From NCBI RefSeq assembly GCF_024699965.1, contig NZ_JAJOMZ010000004.1, forward strand, positions 1,176,001 through 1,240,000: DNA of 64,000 nt, written 5' to 3'. Below the pieces are notes generated by a model. That model worked only from the letters and a program-made list of their open reading frames with translations, did not search any database and had not been told where the DNA came from. Positions 19,325 to 29,880 of the stretch are shown here, piece after piece. This DNA comes from Flavobacterium sp. J372. GTDB taxonomy: Bacteria > Bacteroidota > Bacteroidia > Flavobacteriales > Flavobacteriaceae. Within the stretch, counting starts at the first letter, position 1, and the number at the start of each line of letters is the position of its first letter. A program made the translations under genes and the position numbers.

Positions 19325-20586
19325 TTGAAAGACGCGGTATTACATACCAAAACATCCGTTTTTGAAAGGATAAGTGAGGAGAGCAGGAAAAAATACCAGC
19401 TTCTGATCTTTCTTATTTGGCCTTTCATAGGATTTATTATGGCGTGCCGTGATTTTTCGAGTCGTTTAAACAGAAATCTAATCCTTGTATTTTATACGCT
19501 TTACGGATTTACTTTTTTGTAAATCCTGCTATGGATGGTGAGCGCTATGCAAACCAGCTGCTTAGGGTTTATGACATACCTTTTGAAAACAGGGATAAGA
19601 TATTCGAGGGCTTATTTAGTGAAGAGGGTGAGCTGGATTTACTGCAGCCGGCACTTACTTTTTTAGTGTCAAGATTTACATCATACCCCGGTATTCTTTT
19701 TGCGGTTTTTGCATTGGTTTTTGGCCTGCTGCAGCTAAAAACTATTTATATGGTATATCAGGACACCGAAGGTCATAGAAATAAAAATGTAATAGCATTG
19801 CTTTGTTACCTTCCTCTTTTATTACCAATTTTCTCTATAAACGGTTTCAGGATGTGGACAGCCGCCTGGCTTTTTGCCTACGGCGTTTATAATTATGCCT
19901 ACAGGAATAAGAAACTGTATCTTTTTGTAGCGCTTTCTGCAATATTGGTTCACTTTAGTTTCATAACGGTTAGCATTGTGCTTCTTATATATGTTTTTGC
20001 AGGTAATCGTAAATGGATATATACAGTGCTCGCATCAATATCATTCATGCTTTCAGAACTGCCCCTGCCTGCAATAGAAGCCTATGTTGAAAATTTTGGA
20101 AGCGGTATAACGAGAAAATTTAATAGTTATACCAACACCAAATACACAAAAACGGTTGAAGAATATAAGCAACAGGCAGCATGGTTTATAACATTATCAT
20201 CTGTAACACTTAAATATTTTTTTACCATTGCTATGGGCAGCATGTATTTCAGGATTGGGAAGGTAAAGGTATCAAAGGAGTTCAACAGTTTATGGTGTGT
20301 GACCTTATTAATACTTACATACGCCAATCTCGCATCAACAGTTCCTTCGGGCGGGCGCTTCTTAACAGTATATTATATTTTGGCAACTTTGCTGCTAATT
20401 ATTTTTTATGCGCATTATTACAATACCAGGAAGCTTGACCCTATAATTTTATTTGGTATTTTTCCAATGTTATTAACAGCTGCCATAAGTACCCGTGTGG
20501 GTCTCAATACTACGAATATTACATTATTGATGCCATCACCGATAATAGCAATTTTTTCAGATAACGGTATGCCAATTATAAAATGA
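19325..20586 (+). CDS. wzy: EpsG-like oligosaccharide polymerase, Wzy candidate (frameshifted, TTG start)
   Basis: A polytopic membrane protein of about 420 residues after correction, with roughly 10-12 helices and few polar motifs. Features such as FIGFIMACRDFSS, DGERYANQLLRVYDIPFE, and NGFRMWTAAWLFAYGVYNYA match EpsG-type Wzy polymerases, which join lipid-linked repeat units in the periplasm. The frame breaks in the T run 19513-19518; one T restores FFVNPAMDGERY. The start is a TTG right behind the preceding stop; no ATG is available in frame upstream. Confidence 0.75.
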
Positions 20587-20587
20587 T

Positions 20588-21705
20588 ATGATCGGGAAAA
20601 TTAAACAGCTATATTTCAGGCTTGGCTGGAAAACTTCCAGAAAGCTTATTGTATTTACCTCTGACGATTGGGGAAGTGTGCGTGTAGCGTCAAATGAAGC
20701 CCGTGAAAATCTTAAGGCAAAAGGCTTCAATATGGATTCAAACAGGTTCAACAGGTTTGATACCCTTGAATCTTCCGCAGATATGCAAGCATTATTTGAA
20801 GTGCTTTCAAAACATAAAGACAAGAATGGTAATAAAGCAGTTTTTACTACCCTTACCAATGTGGCAAATCCCGACTTTAAAAAAATTAAAGAATCAGGTT
20901 TTTCAAAGTATCATTACGAACCTTTCACCGAAACGCTGAAGAATTATCCTGAACATGGCGCTGTATATGATCTATATAAGCAGGGCATTGCCGAAAATAT
21001 TTTCCGTCCTGAATTCCATGGGCGCGAACACCTCAATGTAAACCGGTGGATGGCGGCGCTGCAGGGCGGCAATAAAAATGCGCTTACAGCTTTTGAGCAT
21101 GGCTTTTATATACCGGATAGGGCAGATATGCTTACCGAAGGCGCAAAAAACTTTGGGGCGGCATTTGATGTTGATTTCCCTGCGGATGTCGCAGAACATG
21201 AAGCAATAGTTGTTGATGGGCTAAACTTGTTCCGGCAGCTGTTTGGGTATAAAGCAAAGCTTTTTACGGCTCCGTCACAAATTTATAATTCGGGTATAGA
21301 GAAAACGCTGGCTGCAGAAGGTATAAAATTGCTTGATGTACCAACGCTGCAAAAGATACCAGTAGGCTATGGCAAAGAAAAAAGAAGCTTCGCTACATAG
21401 GGAAGAAAAATGGTTTGGGGCAGCGGTATATTACCCGCAATGCGGTTTTTGAACCAAATATGAATGAATCAGGCAATGGGGTAAACTCTTGCCTGGCCGA
21501 TATAGAAAAGGTTTTTAAGGCTAAAAAGCCTGCTATTATAAGTAACCACCGGGCAGCATTTACAGGTAGTATAGACCCCGCTAACCGCGATAAAGGTGTT
21601 AAGGCACTGGATGAACTGCTCACTGCAATTCTTAAAAAGTGGCCCGATGCTGAATTTATTTCTGCAGCCGCGCTATATGATATAATGAACGGTGCAGGCG
21701 AATAA
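20588..21705 (+). CDS. Polysaccharide deacetylase-like protein, paralogue 1 (frameshifted)
   Basis: A protein of about 372 residues after correction resembling the polysaccharide deacetylase/glycoside hydrolase superfamily. SDDWGSVR near the N-terminus carries an Asp pair in the place of the NodB metal motif, EFHGREH supplies histidines, and IISNHRAAFTGSIDP gives another conserved His. I infer a metal-dependent deacetylase acting on the repeat unit, but no characterised relative is recognised. The frame breaks in the A run 21378-21383. The following gene is a paralogue with the same motifs. Confidence 0.65.
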
Positions 21706-21710
21706 ATAAT

Positions 21711-22808
21711 ATGAAGATTAAAAAGGAACTATACAGGAATTACATCAATTTATCCGGACTGAAAAGTAAGGAAAAACTTATAATCATTGAATCTGACGAC
21801 TGGGGAGGTATACGAATGCCGTCAAAAGAGGTGTTTGAAATCTTGAAAGGATCTTCAATACGTGTTGAGAAATGCGCCTATTCAAAATTTGATGCTCTGG
21901 AATTAAACAGTGATTATGAAAACCTGTACGAAGTGTTGTCAAAGCACAAAGATAAAGATGGTAACAGCCCTGTAATTACTGCAAATTTTCTTACTGCCAA
22001 TCCTGACTTCAAAAGAATTAAAGAGCATAATTTTGAGCAGTATTTTTTTGAAGATATAACGGCTGCATACAACAATTATGATGGCAGTGACAGAGTCATG
22101 AGCCTAATTAATGATGGTGTGAAAAGCGGTATGTTAAGCCCGCAGCTTCATGGCAGGGAACATATTAACCCAATAGCATGGCTTGACCTTGTAAGGAATA
22201 ACCCTGATGTGAGGAAAGCATTCGATTATAACATAAGCACCTTAAGTTTTGAAAATGTCCCCACAATCAGAGTGCCTTATCTTGCTTCTTTTTACAGGGT
22301 AGGGGGTGAAGATTTTAAAGCTGTGCTCACTGATGCTCACAAACAATTCAGGGAAATATTTAATGAATATCCTAAAAGTTTTATTGCCCCGGTATATGTT
22401 TGGGATGATGAGGTAGAAAACATAACTGCAGGGCTGGGTATTACAAGCATACAAGGCCTGCATTATAAATATGCCGACCAGCAAAAAACAAAAAAACTGT
22501 CAAGGACCCGCAGCACCAAAACACAATACGGGCAGTTAAATATTGTTCGCAATTGCTTTTTTGAGCCAAGTACAAAATCAAATTTTGACTGGGTTAATGA
22601 GTGCCTTAGCGATATAAATGCCGCATTCCGGTGGAACAGGCCGGCTATCATATGCTCACACAGGTTGAATTTTACAGGCCGGATTGACGTAAGTAACAGA
22701 GATACAAATTTGAAGCTGCTTAATAAACTGATAAGTGAAATACTTAAAAAGTGGCCTGATGCCAGGTTTGTAAGCAGCGATGGTTTAAGTAAAAAATTTT
22801 TGGGATGA
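21711..22808 (+). CDS. Polysaccharide deacetylase-like protein, paralogue 2
   Basis: A 365-residue intact paralogue of the preceding gene. Shared motifs in the same order are ESDDWGGIRMPSKEVFE, ANFLTANPDFKRIKE, PQLHGREHINPIAWLD, NCFFEPS and SHRLNFTGRIDVSNRD. Histidines and the paired Asp suggest a metal site as in carbohydrate deacetylases. No signal peptide is visible, so it would act in the cytoplasm on nucleotide- or lipid-linked sugars. It starts 6 nt after paralogue 1 and its stop overlaps the next start (ATGA). Confidence 0.65.
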   Translation: MKIKKELYRNYINLSGLKSKEKLIIIESDDWGGIRMPSKEVFEILKGSSIRVEKCAYSKFDALELNSDYENLYEVLSKHKDKDGNSPVITANFLTANPDFKRIKEHNFEQYFFEDITAAYNNYDGSDRVMSLINDGVKSGMLSPQLHGREHINPIAWLDLVRNNPDVRKAFDYNISTLSFENVPTIRVPYLASFYRVGGEDFKAVLTDAHKQFREIFNEYPKSFIAPVYVWDDEVENITAGLGITSIQGLHYKYADQQKTKKLSRTRSTKTQYGQLNIVRNCFFEPSTKSNFDWVNECLSDINAAFRWNRPAIICSHRLNFTGRIDVSNRDTNLKLLNKLISEILKKWPDARFVSSDGLSKKFLG

Positions 22809-23389
22809 GAAAAATTCTCAATAAGTGGTATCTAAAATACCTGCGCCGTAAGTATCCGAATTTCAAGACGGGTAAAAATGTATCTGTAGATTACGATTCT
22901 CAGTTTATCTTATATAAAAATGAGTTGGTACTAAAAGACAACGTGAAGATAAGGTCGAGACAAAGAGGCTATCATGCCGGAATGCCTTTCGTATCCACAT
23001 TTTTAATTGATGTACCCGGTGCAAAAATAACCGTTGGTGAAAATTGCAGGCTTAATGGTGTATACCTGCATGCACAGAGTGAAATAGCAATAGGGAGAAA
23101 TACAGTTATTGCATCGGGGGTAAATATAATTGATTCAAACGGGCATGTTCTTAATTCTTCAAACCGCACTGTTGGCCGGGATGTGCCTAAGCCCATAATT
23201 ATTGGGGAAAACGTTTGGATTGGCCTTAATTCAATAATTTTAAAAGGCACGGTAATAGGAGATAATTCTATGGTAACCGCAGGTTCAGTAGTAAAAGGGG
23301 ACTTTCCCGCAAACAGTTTAATAAGCGGTAATCCTGCTAAAGTAACTGATATTATAAATATTAAGGATTATGAAATTAGCAATACATAA
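22805..23389 (+). CDS. Hexapeptide-repeat acyltransferase (WcaF/Maa-like)
   Basis: A 194-residue left-handed beta-helix acetyltransferase. Hexapeptide repeats are clear in GENCRLNGVYLHAQSEIAIG, IIGENVWIGLNSIILKGTVI and the closing loop SLISGNPAKVTD. The conserved SNGHVLNSS segment holds the likely catalytic His. In a polysaccharide locus it probably O-acetylates the repeat unit, or re-acylates an amino group freed by the deacetylase-like neighbours. Its start overlaps the upstream stop and its end overlaps the next gene by 20 bp, so all three are probably co-translated. Confidence 0.78.
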   Translation: MRKILNKWYLKYLRRKYPNFKTGKNVSVDYDSQFILYKNELVLKDNVKIRSRQRGYHAGMPFVSTFLIDVPGAKITVGENCRLNGVYLHAQSEIAIGRNTVIASGVNIIDSNGHVLNSSNRTVGRDVPKPIIIGENVWIGLNSIILKGTVIGDNSMVTAGSVVKGDFPANSLISGNPAKVTDIINIKDYEISNT

Positions 23390-24400
23390 GTCAAACTGGG
23401 GTTTTAGTCCGCACTGGATTGAATACTGCGAGAAAAAAGGAATTCCTTTTAAAATAGTTGACTGTTACAAGTCAGATATTATTGAACAGGTAGAGGATTG
23501 TGATGTTTTATTGTGGCATCACCACCATACACTTGCAAAAGATAAGCTCTTTGCCCAGCAATTGCTGTTTGCTTTAGAGCACTCCGGTAAAGAGTATGGC
23601 CTGAATTTAATTCAGGCTGGCACTTTGATGATAAAGTGGCACAAAAGTATTTACTGGAAGCGATAAATGCGCCTTTAGTACCTACAGATGTTTTTTATTC
23701 CAGGAAAGACGCAATAGAATATGTAAAAAATACAGAATTCCCTAAAGTATTTAAACTTAGGGGCGGTGCCGGCTCAAGCAATGTAAAGCTTTTACACACA
23801 AAAGCTGATGCCATGAAGTTTGTTAACCGCGCTTTCGGTGTAGGCTTCGGGTCATATGACAAGTGGGGGAACCTGAAAGAAGTACTGAGAAAATACAGGC
23901 TGGGAAAAAGCACTTCAAGAGAGATTTTAAAGAGCCTGCGCAGATTGATAGTTTCTACAGAGTTTGCAAACATCCACGGAAAGCAGAAGGGGTATATGCT
24001 TTTCCAGAAGTTTATCCCGAATAATACATTTGACATCAGGATAATTGTTATTGGTGACAGGGCTTTTGCAATAAAAAGGATGGTTCGCGAAAATGATTTC
24101 AGGGCATCTGGTAGCGGTTTTGTGCGCTATGACCGTGAAGAAATGGACGAAAGATGTGTGCAGATTTCTTTTGATGTGCAGAAGCGCCTAAATGCTTCAT
24201 GCGTGGCGTTTGACTATGTCTTTGATGAAGATAACAACCCGCTGATTGTTGAAATAAACTATGGCTATGCTATTGAAGTTTATTACCCTTGCCCCGGTTA
24301 TTGGGACAGGGATTTAAACTGGCATGAAGGAAAATTCATTTCGGTACATTTCATAATTGATGACATTGTCAATAGTTTACAAGAAGCCAATAAAGTTTAA
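23370..24400 (+). CDS. RimK-like ATP-grasp protein (frameshifted)
   Basis: An ATP-grasp enzyme of about 343 residues after correction. VFKLRGGAGSSNVKLL holds the ATP-binding lysine and glycine-rich loop, GYMLFQKFIPNNTFDIRIIV the linker, and NASCVAFDYVFDEDNNPLIVEIN the Mg-binding acids. The resemblance is to RimK/GshB-type ligases that form amide bonds. The frame breaks near 23594; one extra G gives EVWPEFNSGWHFDDKVAQ, a usual segment in relatives. Its place beside acyltransferases and an asparagine-synthetase-like gene suggests amino-acid or amide decoration of sugars. Confidence 0.78.
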
Positions 24401-24417
24401 CTCTGCTCATTTTATTG

Positions 24418-24425
24418 TAGATTTG
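24418..24425 (+). promoter_or_regulatory. Possible internal promoter
   Basis: TAGATTTG matches the Bacteroidetes -7 element in the 52-nt gap before the asparagine-synthetase-like gene. TTTA at 24396-24399 is an imperfect -33 partner 18 bp upstream. Confidence 0.3.
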
Positions 24426-24452
24426 TTCCGCTAAAAACCTGATATCCCCCAC

Positions 24453-25658
24453 ATGGAAATTTCACCTAACCTGCAATCATTTTTAAATCTCGGCTATTTT
24501 GTAGAATATGACAAAGGCCGTGATTACTTCAGCCTTGATGGTATTGACCGCGGGAAGTATAAAAACGTATCTAAACCCGCGCTTTTAACTGAAGGCGCAA
24601 AAGTTTTCAGGGATTCTGTTGAACATAACTACCAGCCCGGGCAAAAACATATTGTACCCTTAAGCGGAGGTCTTGACAGCCGGGCTATACTTGCAGCGCT
24701 GCTTGAGCATACCGAGGCTGCAAATATCAGTACAATAACATTTGGTATTCCGGGTGCATGGGATTTTGAGATAGGGCAGATGGTGTCAAAAAAGCTGGGT
24801 ATAAAAAATACACCGTTTGACCTGAACAAGTATGAGTACCGGACTGATGAACTGATGGACATATCTAAGCGAAATAACCAGCAAACAGTGCTGTTTCACC
24901 ACTGGCCGGTATGGATGATGGATAAGATAAGTGAAGGGCAGGTATTGTGGAGCGGCTTTTTTGGAGACCCGGTTGCGGGCAGCCATCAGCCTGCTGTAGT
25001 AACAGACAATCTTGATGCTGCAAAACAATACTTCATCAAGAAAAATAAATATGTTGTATCTGTCCCTTTGCCTAAAGACGATATAGCCGGGATACTTGAC
25101 AGCGGAAATCTTGTGGGTCCTGAAAAGCTAAGCTATGAAGAGCAGCTCGATTTCAGGATAAGGCAGGGAAGATATATTGCCCCACATGTATTGCTTGAAG
25201 GCTATGACTTCAGGCTGCCGTTTACTTACCAGCCTTTTGTTGATTTCTTTTTGAGCTTGCCTCACCATGAGCGTAAAGACCAGAAATTTTATAAAGAGAT
25301 GCTGATGGATGCATTCCCGAAGGCATTTTCATACGTAACAAAAACCACCGCAGGCCTTCCGCTGAATGCACCGGATAAGCTCGTTTACTTATCTAAAGCT
25401 GTCAACAAGGTAATGTCTAAATTTACAGGTAAATCAAAAGGAGTGAACTTCCTTAATTTCAACGACAAGATTCGTGAGAAACAGGACTTAAGGAATGTAA
25501 TAACCGAACATATAAACGATTTCAGCAAAAGGAATATCCTGGATATAGATGCTGTAAAGCTGCTGAATGACCACTTGTCAAATAAAGGCAATTATTATGA
25601 TATATTGCTGGTACTGACATCACTTGAAATTCATTTAAAAACAGGTAAGGTACTGTAA
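24453..25658 (+). CDS. Asparagine-synthetase-like ATP pyrophosphatase without glutaminase domain
   Basis: A 401-residue protein with the asparagine synthetase catalytic domain. The PP-loop is HIVPLSGGLDSRAILAALL at about residues 67-85, and SGFFGDPVAGSH resembles the second substrate loop. The N-terminal glutaminase domain with its Cys2 nucleophile is absent, so ammonia would have to be supplied otherwise, or the acceptor amine is different. Family chemistry is adenylation of a carboxylate followed by amide formation. In this locus a uronic acid is an attractive substrate, but that is inference. Confidence 0.8.
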   Translation: MEISPNLQSFLNLGYFVEYDKGRDYFSLDGIDRGKYKNVSKPALLTEGAKVFRDSVEHNYQPGQKHIVPLSGGLDSRAILAALLEHTEAANISTITFGIPGAWDFEIGQMVSKKLGIKNTPFDLNKYEYRTDELMDISKRNNQQTVLFHHWPVWMMDKISEGQVLWSGFFGDPVAGSHQPAVVTDNLDAAKQYFIKKNKYVVSVPLPKDDIAGILDSGNLVGPEKLSYEEQLDFRIRQGRYIAPHVLLEGYDFRLPFTYQPFVDFFLSLPHHERKDQKFYKEMLMDAFPKAFSYVTKTTAGLPLNAPDKLVYLSKAVNKVMSKFTGKSKGVNFLNFNDKIREKQDLRNVITEHINDFSKRNILDIDAVKLLNDHLSNKGNYYDILLVLTSLEIHLKTGKVL

Positions 25659-25675
25659 CATTAAACAGAACTAAA

Positions 25676-26578
25676 ATGAGCATTAGGTATAATAATTTTT
25701 TCAGGCCGGCAAGGCAGCTTGTCAAAGAAGTGATGAGCCGTTCTTACCCGTTTGTGATAAAGGTATATCCGTTGCCGGATGTGCGTTCTATTGATGAAAC
25801 GCTGGATGAAATTGTAGAAAACAAAAGGTCGATAGCGCGGTATGGTGACGGCGAGTTTCTTTACCTGATAGACAAGCTGGAGCTCCCATTTCAGCGTTAT
25901 GACCAAAAGCTGGCTAAAAAACTGAAAGACATCCTTGTGCTTGAGGATGAGAAATTTATGGTTGGCCTGCCTATAGGTTACCATTCAATGAATAACCTTA
26001 CCAAAAGCTGTTCCCGTTTCTGGAAATGCCAGATAGCATGGATTTACCCAAGGCTTAAGAAATACCTGAAGCCGGGCAAGGTGTACTATAACGCCAGTAT
26101 GACAAGAGTTTATTCCGGGTTTGAAGACAGGTCGGTTAGCGATGGTTACTTTAAAAAAGTAATGCAGATATGGGATGGGCGTGATGTAGTCTTGATTGAA
26201 GGCGAAAAAAGCAGGCTTGGTGTTGGGAATAATCTTTTCAGCACGGCAAAGAGCCTGAAGCGTGTTTTAGCGCCCAAGCATAATGCTTTTGACAGGTATG
26301 ACGATTTGTATAATGAAGCGCTGAAGCATGATAAATCTACATTGATACTACTTGCTTTAGGCCCAACGGCAACGGCGCTTTCATATGATCTGTACAAAGC
26401 AGGTTACCATACCGTAGATATTGGCAATGTAGATATTGAATATGAGTGGTTCTTGCGTGGCGCAACCAAAAAAATAGTGATTGAAGGAAAATATACGAGT
26501 GAGGTAAAAGGTGGAAGAGAGGTTGACGATGTTGAAGACCCATTATATGCCTCACAAATAATAGCAAGCTATCTTTAA
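25676..26578 (+). CDS. GT-D fold glycosyltransferase (DUF1792/SP_1767 family)
   Basis: A 300-residue protein of the GT-D type, the DUF1792 fold found in streptococcal adhesin glycosylation. The signature RSIARYGDGEFLYL is at about residues 52-65, with the metal-binding Asp-Glu, and LALGPTATALSYDLYKAGYH and IGNVDIEYEWFL follow near the C-terminus. Such enzymes transfer glucose or other hexoses from a nucleotide sugar. It follows the asparagine-synthetase-like gene by 17 nt and stops 2 nt before the next GT. Donor unknown. Confidence 0.8.
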   Translation: MSIRYNNFFRPARQLVKEVMSRSYPFVIKVYPLPDVRSIDETLDEIVENKRSIARYGDGEFLYLIDKLELPFQRYDQKLAKKLKDILVLEDEKFMVGLPIGYHSMNNLTKSCSRFWKCQIAWIYPRLKKYLKPGKVYYNASMTRVYSGFEDRSVSDGYFKKVMQIWDGRDVVLIEGEKSRLGVGNNLFSTAKSLKRVLAPKHNAFDRYDDLYNEALKHDKSTLILLALGPTATALSYDLYKAGYHTVDIGNVDIEYEWFLRGATKKIVIEGKYTSEVKGGREVDDVEDPLYASQIIASYL

Positions 26579-26580
26579 TT

Positions 26581-27659
26581 ATGGCAAAAAAAATTGCAGT
26601 TATAGGGCCGTGCGTAAACATGGGCGGTATAGAAAGGGCATCATCAACGCTGGTAAACTACGCTGCCGGACAGGGTTATGAAGTAATGTACCTCGCCATA
26701 TTTAAGCACCCCAGGTTTTTTGACCTGCATCCTGCAATTTTTTACAATGAACCAACAGATGGGACAAACGTTTCAAAACTCGATATACCAAAAACGATTA
26801 TCAGAATCAGAAGGGAAATAAAAAAATATAACCCCGATACTATATTAGCTTACAATAAATTTTATGCATCACTGGCATTAATTGCCTTAGCCGGCACCGG
26901 CAGGAAAGTTTTCATTTCGGAGAGATCAAGTCCGTTTTACAAATGGCCGAAAAAATCGAAATTATAAACAAGCTTGCTGTTATTTTAAAAAAGCCTGCAG
27001 GCATAGTTGCCCAGACATCTGTGGCAGCAAAACACCAGGCTAAAAGATACGGTAATATTCCTGTTAAAGTTATCCCAAATGCTGTTCGGAAGATTATACG
27101 ATATCCCGAAATTGCAAGGCAAAAAATAATTCTTGCAGTGGGGCGCTTTGGTGACCCTCTAAAAGGATTCGACCGCCTTGTGGAAGCTTTTGCATTGGTT
27201 GAAGATAAAAGCTGGAAACTTGTATTTGCGGGAGGTTCATCTAATGAAAGTCCGCAGCTTACTCAACGGGCGCGCGAGTTAGGTATACTCGACAACATTG
27301 TTTTTTTAGGGAAAGTTGCCGAAATTGACAAAATTTATGCTGAAGCGGGTATCTTTGTGATACCATCAAGAAGTGAGGGCTTCCCAAATGCATTGGCCGA
27401 AGCTATGACAGCAGGAGTTCCGTGCATTAGCTATGATTTTTACGCGGGCCCGCGCGATATTATCACTCCGGATGTTGACGGGATTTTGGTTGAAGAGGGC
27501 AATATCAATGCATTAGGTATAGCTATGAACAAGCTGATTGCAGACGAAGAGACACGTGAAAAACTTAGTAAAAATGCTGCAGCTAATGCCAATCGTTTCA
27601 ATGAAGATAAGATTGGGAAAGAAGTTATAGATTTTATATTAGGCGGCTGTAAACAATAA
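26581..27659 (+). CDS. Glycosyltransferase family 4 (frameshifted)
   Basis: A GT-B retaining glycosyltransferase of about 359 residues after correction. NMGGIERASSTLVNYA opens the acceptor domain; AVGRFGDPLKGFDRLVEAF and VIPSRSEGFPNALAEAMTAG form the GT4 donor domain, with the E-x7-E type pair in the latter. The frame breaks in the A run 26950-26955; one more A reads WPKKIEIINKLAVILKKP. The C-terminal half resembles GalNAc or glucosyl transferases of O-antigen loci, but donor identity is not determinable. Confidence 0.82.
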
Positions 27660-27662
27660 GAT

Positions 27663-28709
27663 ATGGCAAAAACTACTATTCTGGTTACGGGAGCGGCGGG
27701 TTTTATTGGTTATCACCTCAGTAAAAAATTGCTGGAGCTTGGGAATGATGTGGTGGGCATAGATAACATTAATGATTATTATGATACTGCCTTAAAATAC
27801 GGCAGGCTTACTGATTTAGGTGTTGAAGTAAATGAACCACAAAGCAATAAACATAAGGGTTTCAGCTTTTATAAAGCTGATATCAGTGATAAACCTGCTC
27901 TTGAAGAAATATTCCGTAATAATAGTTTTGACTATATAATTCATCTTGCAGCCCAGGCGGGTGTTCGCTACTCAATTGAAAATCCGGATGCCTATGTTCA
28001 AAGCAATGTACAGGGCTTCATGAATATTCTTGAAATGGCTCGCCATTACAAGCCGAAGCACTTAATTTTTGCTTCGTCAAGCTCTGTATACGGGCTAAAC
28101 GGGCAAATGCCGTTTTCCACATCGCACCATACCGATCACCCTGTAAGCCTTTACGCAGCTACAAAGAAAGCCAATGAAATGATGGCACACTGTTATGCGC
28201 AGCTATACAACATACCATGTACCGGGCTTAGATTTTTTACCGTTTACGGACCTTGGGGCAGGCCAGATATGGCTTACTTCGGGTTTACGCAAAAGATATT
28301 CAATGGTCAGCCAATACAGGTTTTCAATAATGGAGACCTTATGCGGGACTTTACATACATTGATGATATTGTTGATGGTATTGTGAGGCTTATTGATAAA
28401 GTTCCACAAAAAAATGAAGCCTTCGATAATAAGAATCCTGACCCGTCAACATCTTCCGCACCTTATGCCATTTATAATATAGGTAACAATAAACCGGTAC
28501 AGCTAAAGGAGTTTATAGAGACTCTTGAAAATGCGCTTGGCCACGAGGCTGTAAAAGAGTATAAGCCTATGCAGCAAGGGGATGTATACGCTACGTTTGC
28601 TGATGTTTCGGCGCTGAATAAAGTTTGCGGTTTTGAGCCGAAAACGAATATTAAAGAAGGCCTAGGCAAATTTGCTGCATGGTATAAGGAGTTTTACCAA
28701 CAGGCATAA
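27663..28709 (+). CDS. UDP-glucuronate 4-epimerase-like NAD-dependent epimerase
   Basis: A 348-residue extended SDR. LVTGAAGFIGYHLSKKLL is the NAD loop; GIDNINDYYDTALKYGRL is typical of GAE/CapI-type UDP-GlcA 4-epimerases. The catalytic region is FASSSSVYGLNGQMPF with the Tyr/Lys pair in SLYAATKKANE; TVYGPWGRPDMAYFGFT is also characteristic of that group. It would convert UDP-GlcA, made by ugd in the same locus, to UDP-GalA. It sits between two glycosyltransferases with gaps of 3-4 nt. Confidence 0.85.
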   Translation: MAKTTILVTGAAGFIGYHLSKKLLELGNDVVGIDNINDYYDTALKYGRLTDLGVEVNEPQSNKHKGFSFYKADISDKPALEEIFRNNSFDYIIHLAAQAGVRYSIENPDAYVQSNVQGFMNILEMARHYKPKHLIFASSSSVYGLNGQMPFSTSHHTDHPVSLYAATKKANEMMAHCYAQLYNIPCTGLRFFTVYGPWGRPDMAYFGFTQKIFNGQPIQVFNNGDLMRDFTYIDDIVDGIVRLIDKVPQKNEAFDNKNPDPSTSSAPYAIYNIGNNKPVQLKEFIETLENALGHEAVKEYKPMQQGDVYATFADVSALNKVCGFEPKTNIKEGLGKFAAWYKEFYQQA

Positions 28710-28713
28710 AAAG

Positions 28714-29872
28714 ATGGAAAATAACAGCAAAATAAAGATAGCAGTACTGGTAGATAAAGAAATCCCGACTGATCATTCATTTATACAAGGGGTTCTTGAA
28801 AAATCAATGCTGAACGAAAACTGCGAAGTTACATTTGTTGGGTATGCCTCAAATGCTGCTCCTGTTGTCAACGATGAAAGGGGTCCGCTTTCTTACCGTA
28901 CCTGACGGCCCTTCAAACTTCTTCCTTAAAAAAATAGATAAACTGAAGAGTTTTTCTGCAAAAATTGAAGAATCAGGGCCTTATGATGTGCTTTTTACAC
29001 GTAATGACCCTGTTTTTCTTATCATCGCCAAACAGCTCAAGGCGAAGAAAGTTGTAAAACTGCATTTTCACCAGATATCACACCTTCATGCTTTCGCTAA
29101 AGGAAATGCACTCTACAAGATTAAAGCATTCGGGGATAAATTGCTGCGTAAGACTTACCTCAAGTATGCAGACAGGATACTGGTGATAAGTGAACAGATG
29201 AGGACATTTCTTGATAAGGAGTGGCCAATGTTCCGTGATAAATATATTGTTTACCCACTAGGGGTTGAGGTAGGCGATTTTGAAAATCCTAAGCCTTATG
29301 CCGAACGTTCGCATGATGTTGTATACATTGGTACACTTGCGGGAAGCAGGCGTGTCGACGTGATGATTGATGCCGTAAAGATATATAATGAGAAATACGG
29401 TCCGCTTGTACTCGACATTTGGGGTGCATCGCATAACCCGCAGGATGATCAAAACCTGAAACAGCATGCGCAAAACACCGGGATGGCAGATAAAGTAAAA
29501 TTTCACGGTAAAATTTCCCGCCAAGAAGTGCTTGCGAAACTTAAGGATACGAAAATTGGATTGTCGGCCATACCATCTACAGGTATCCTCAACCAGATAT
29601 CGCCTACCAAACTTATGGAATACCTGGCTGCGGGTAGCTGCGTAATTGCAACCGGCGGCATTAAAGACCAGGTTGATATCATAAACGAAGCATATGGCGG
29701 CGGGCTTATTGACTTCAATGCTGGAGAGATTGCAGAGGCAATACATAATATCCTGAATGATAATAACAAAGCTGAAGCATTATCGCAACAGGGCAGGGAA
29801 TACATTTTAGAAAAAAGATCTTATAAAACCATGGCGCAAAAACTTCGTGCCGAAATGCAGCAACTGCTTTAA
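28714..29872 (+). CDS. Glycosyltransferase, GT4-like (frameshifted)
   Basis: A GT-B glycosyltransferase of about 385 residues after correction. Donor-domain motifs are VVYIGTLAGSRRVDVMIDAV, VKFHGKISRQEVLAKLKD, and ILNQISPTKLMEYLAAGSCV, the last with the catalytic Glu region. The frame breaks in the G run 28880-28883; removing one G gives NDERVRFLTVPDGPSNFF. The gene lies 4 nt behind the UDP-GlcA epimerase and 8 nt before another GT. Donor and linkage are unknown. Confidence 0.78.
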
Positions 29873-29880
29873 CATCACCC

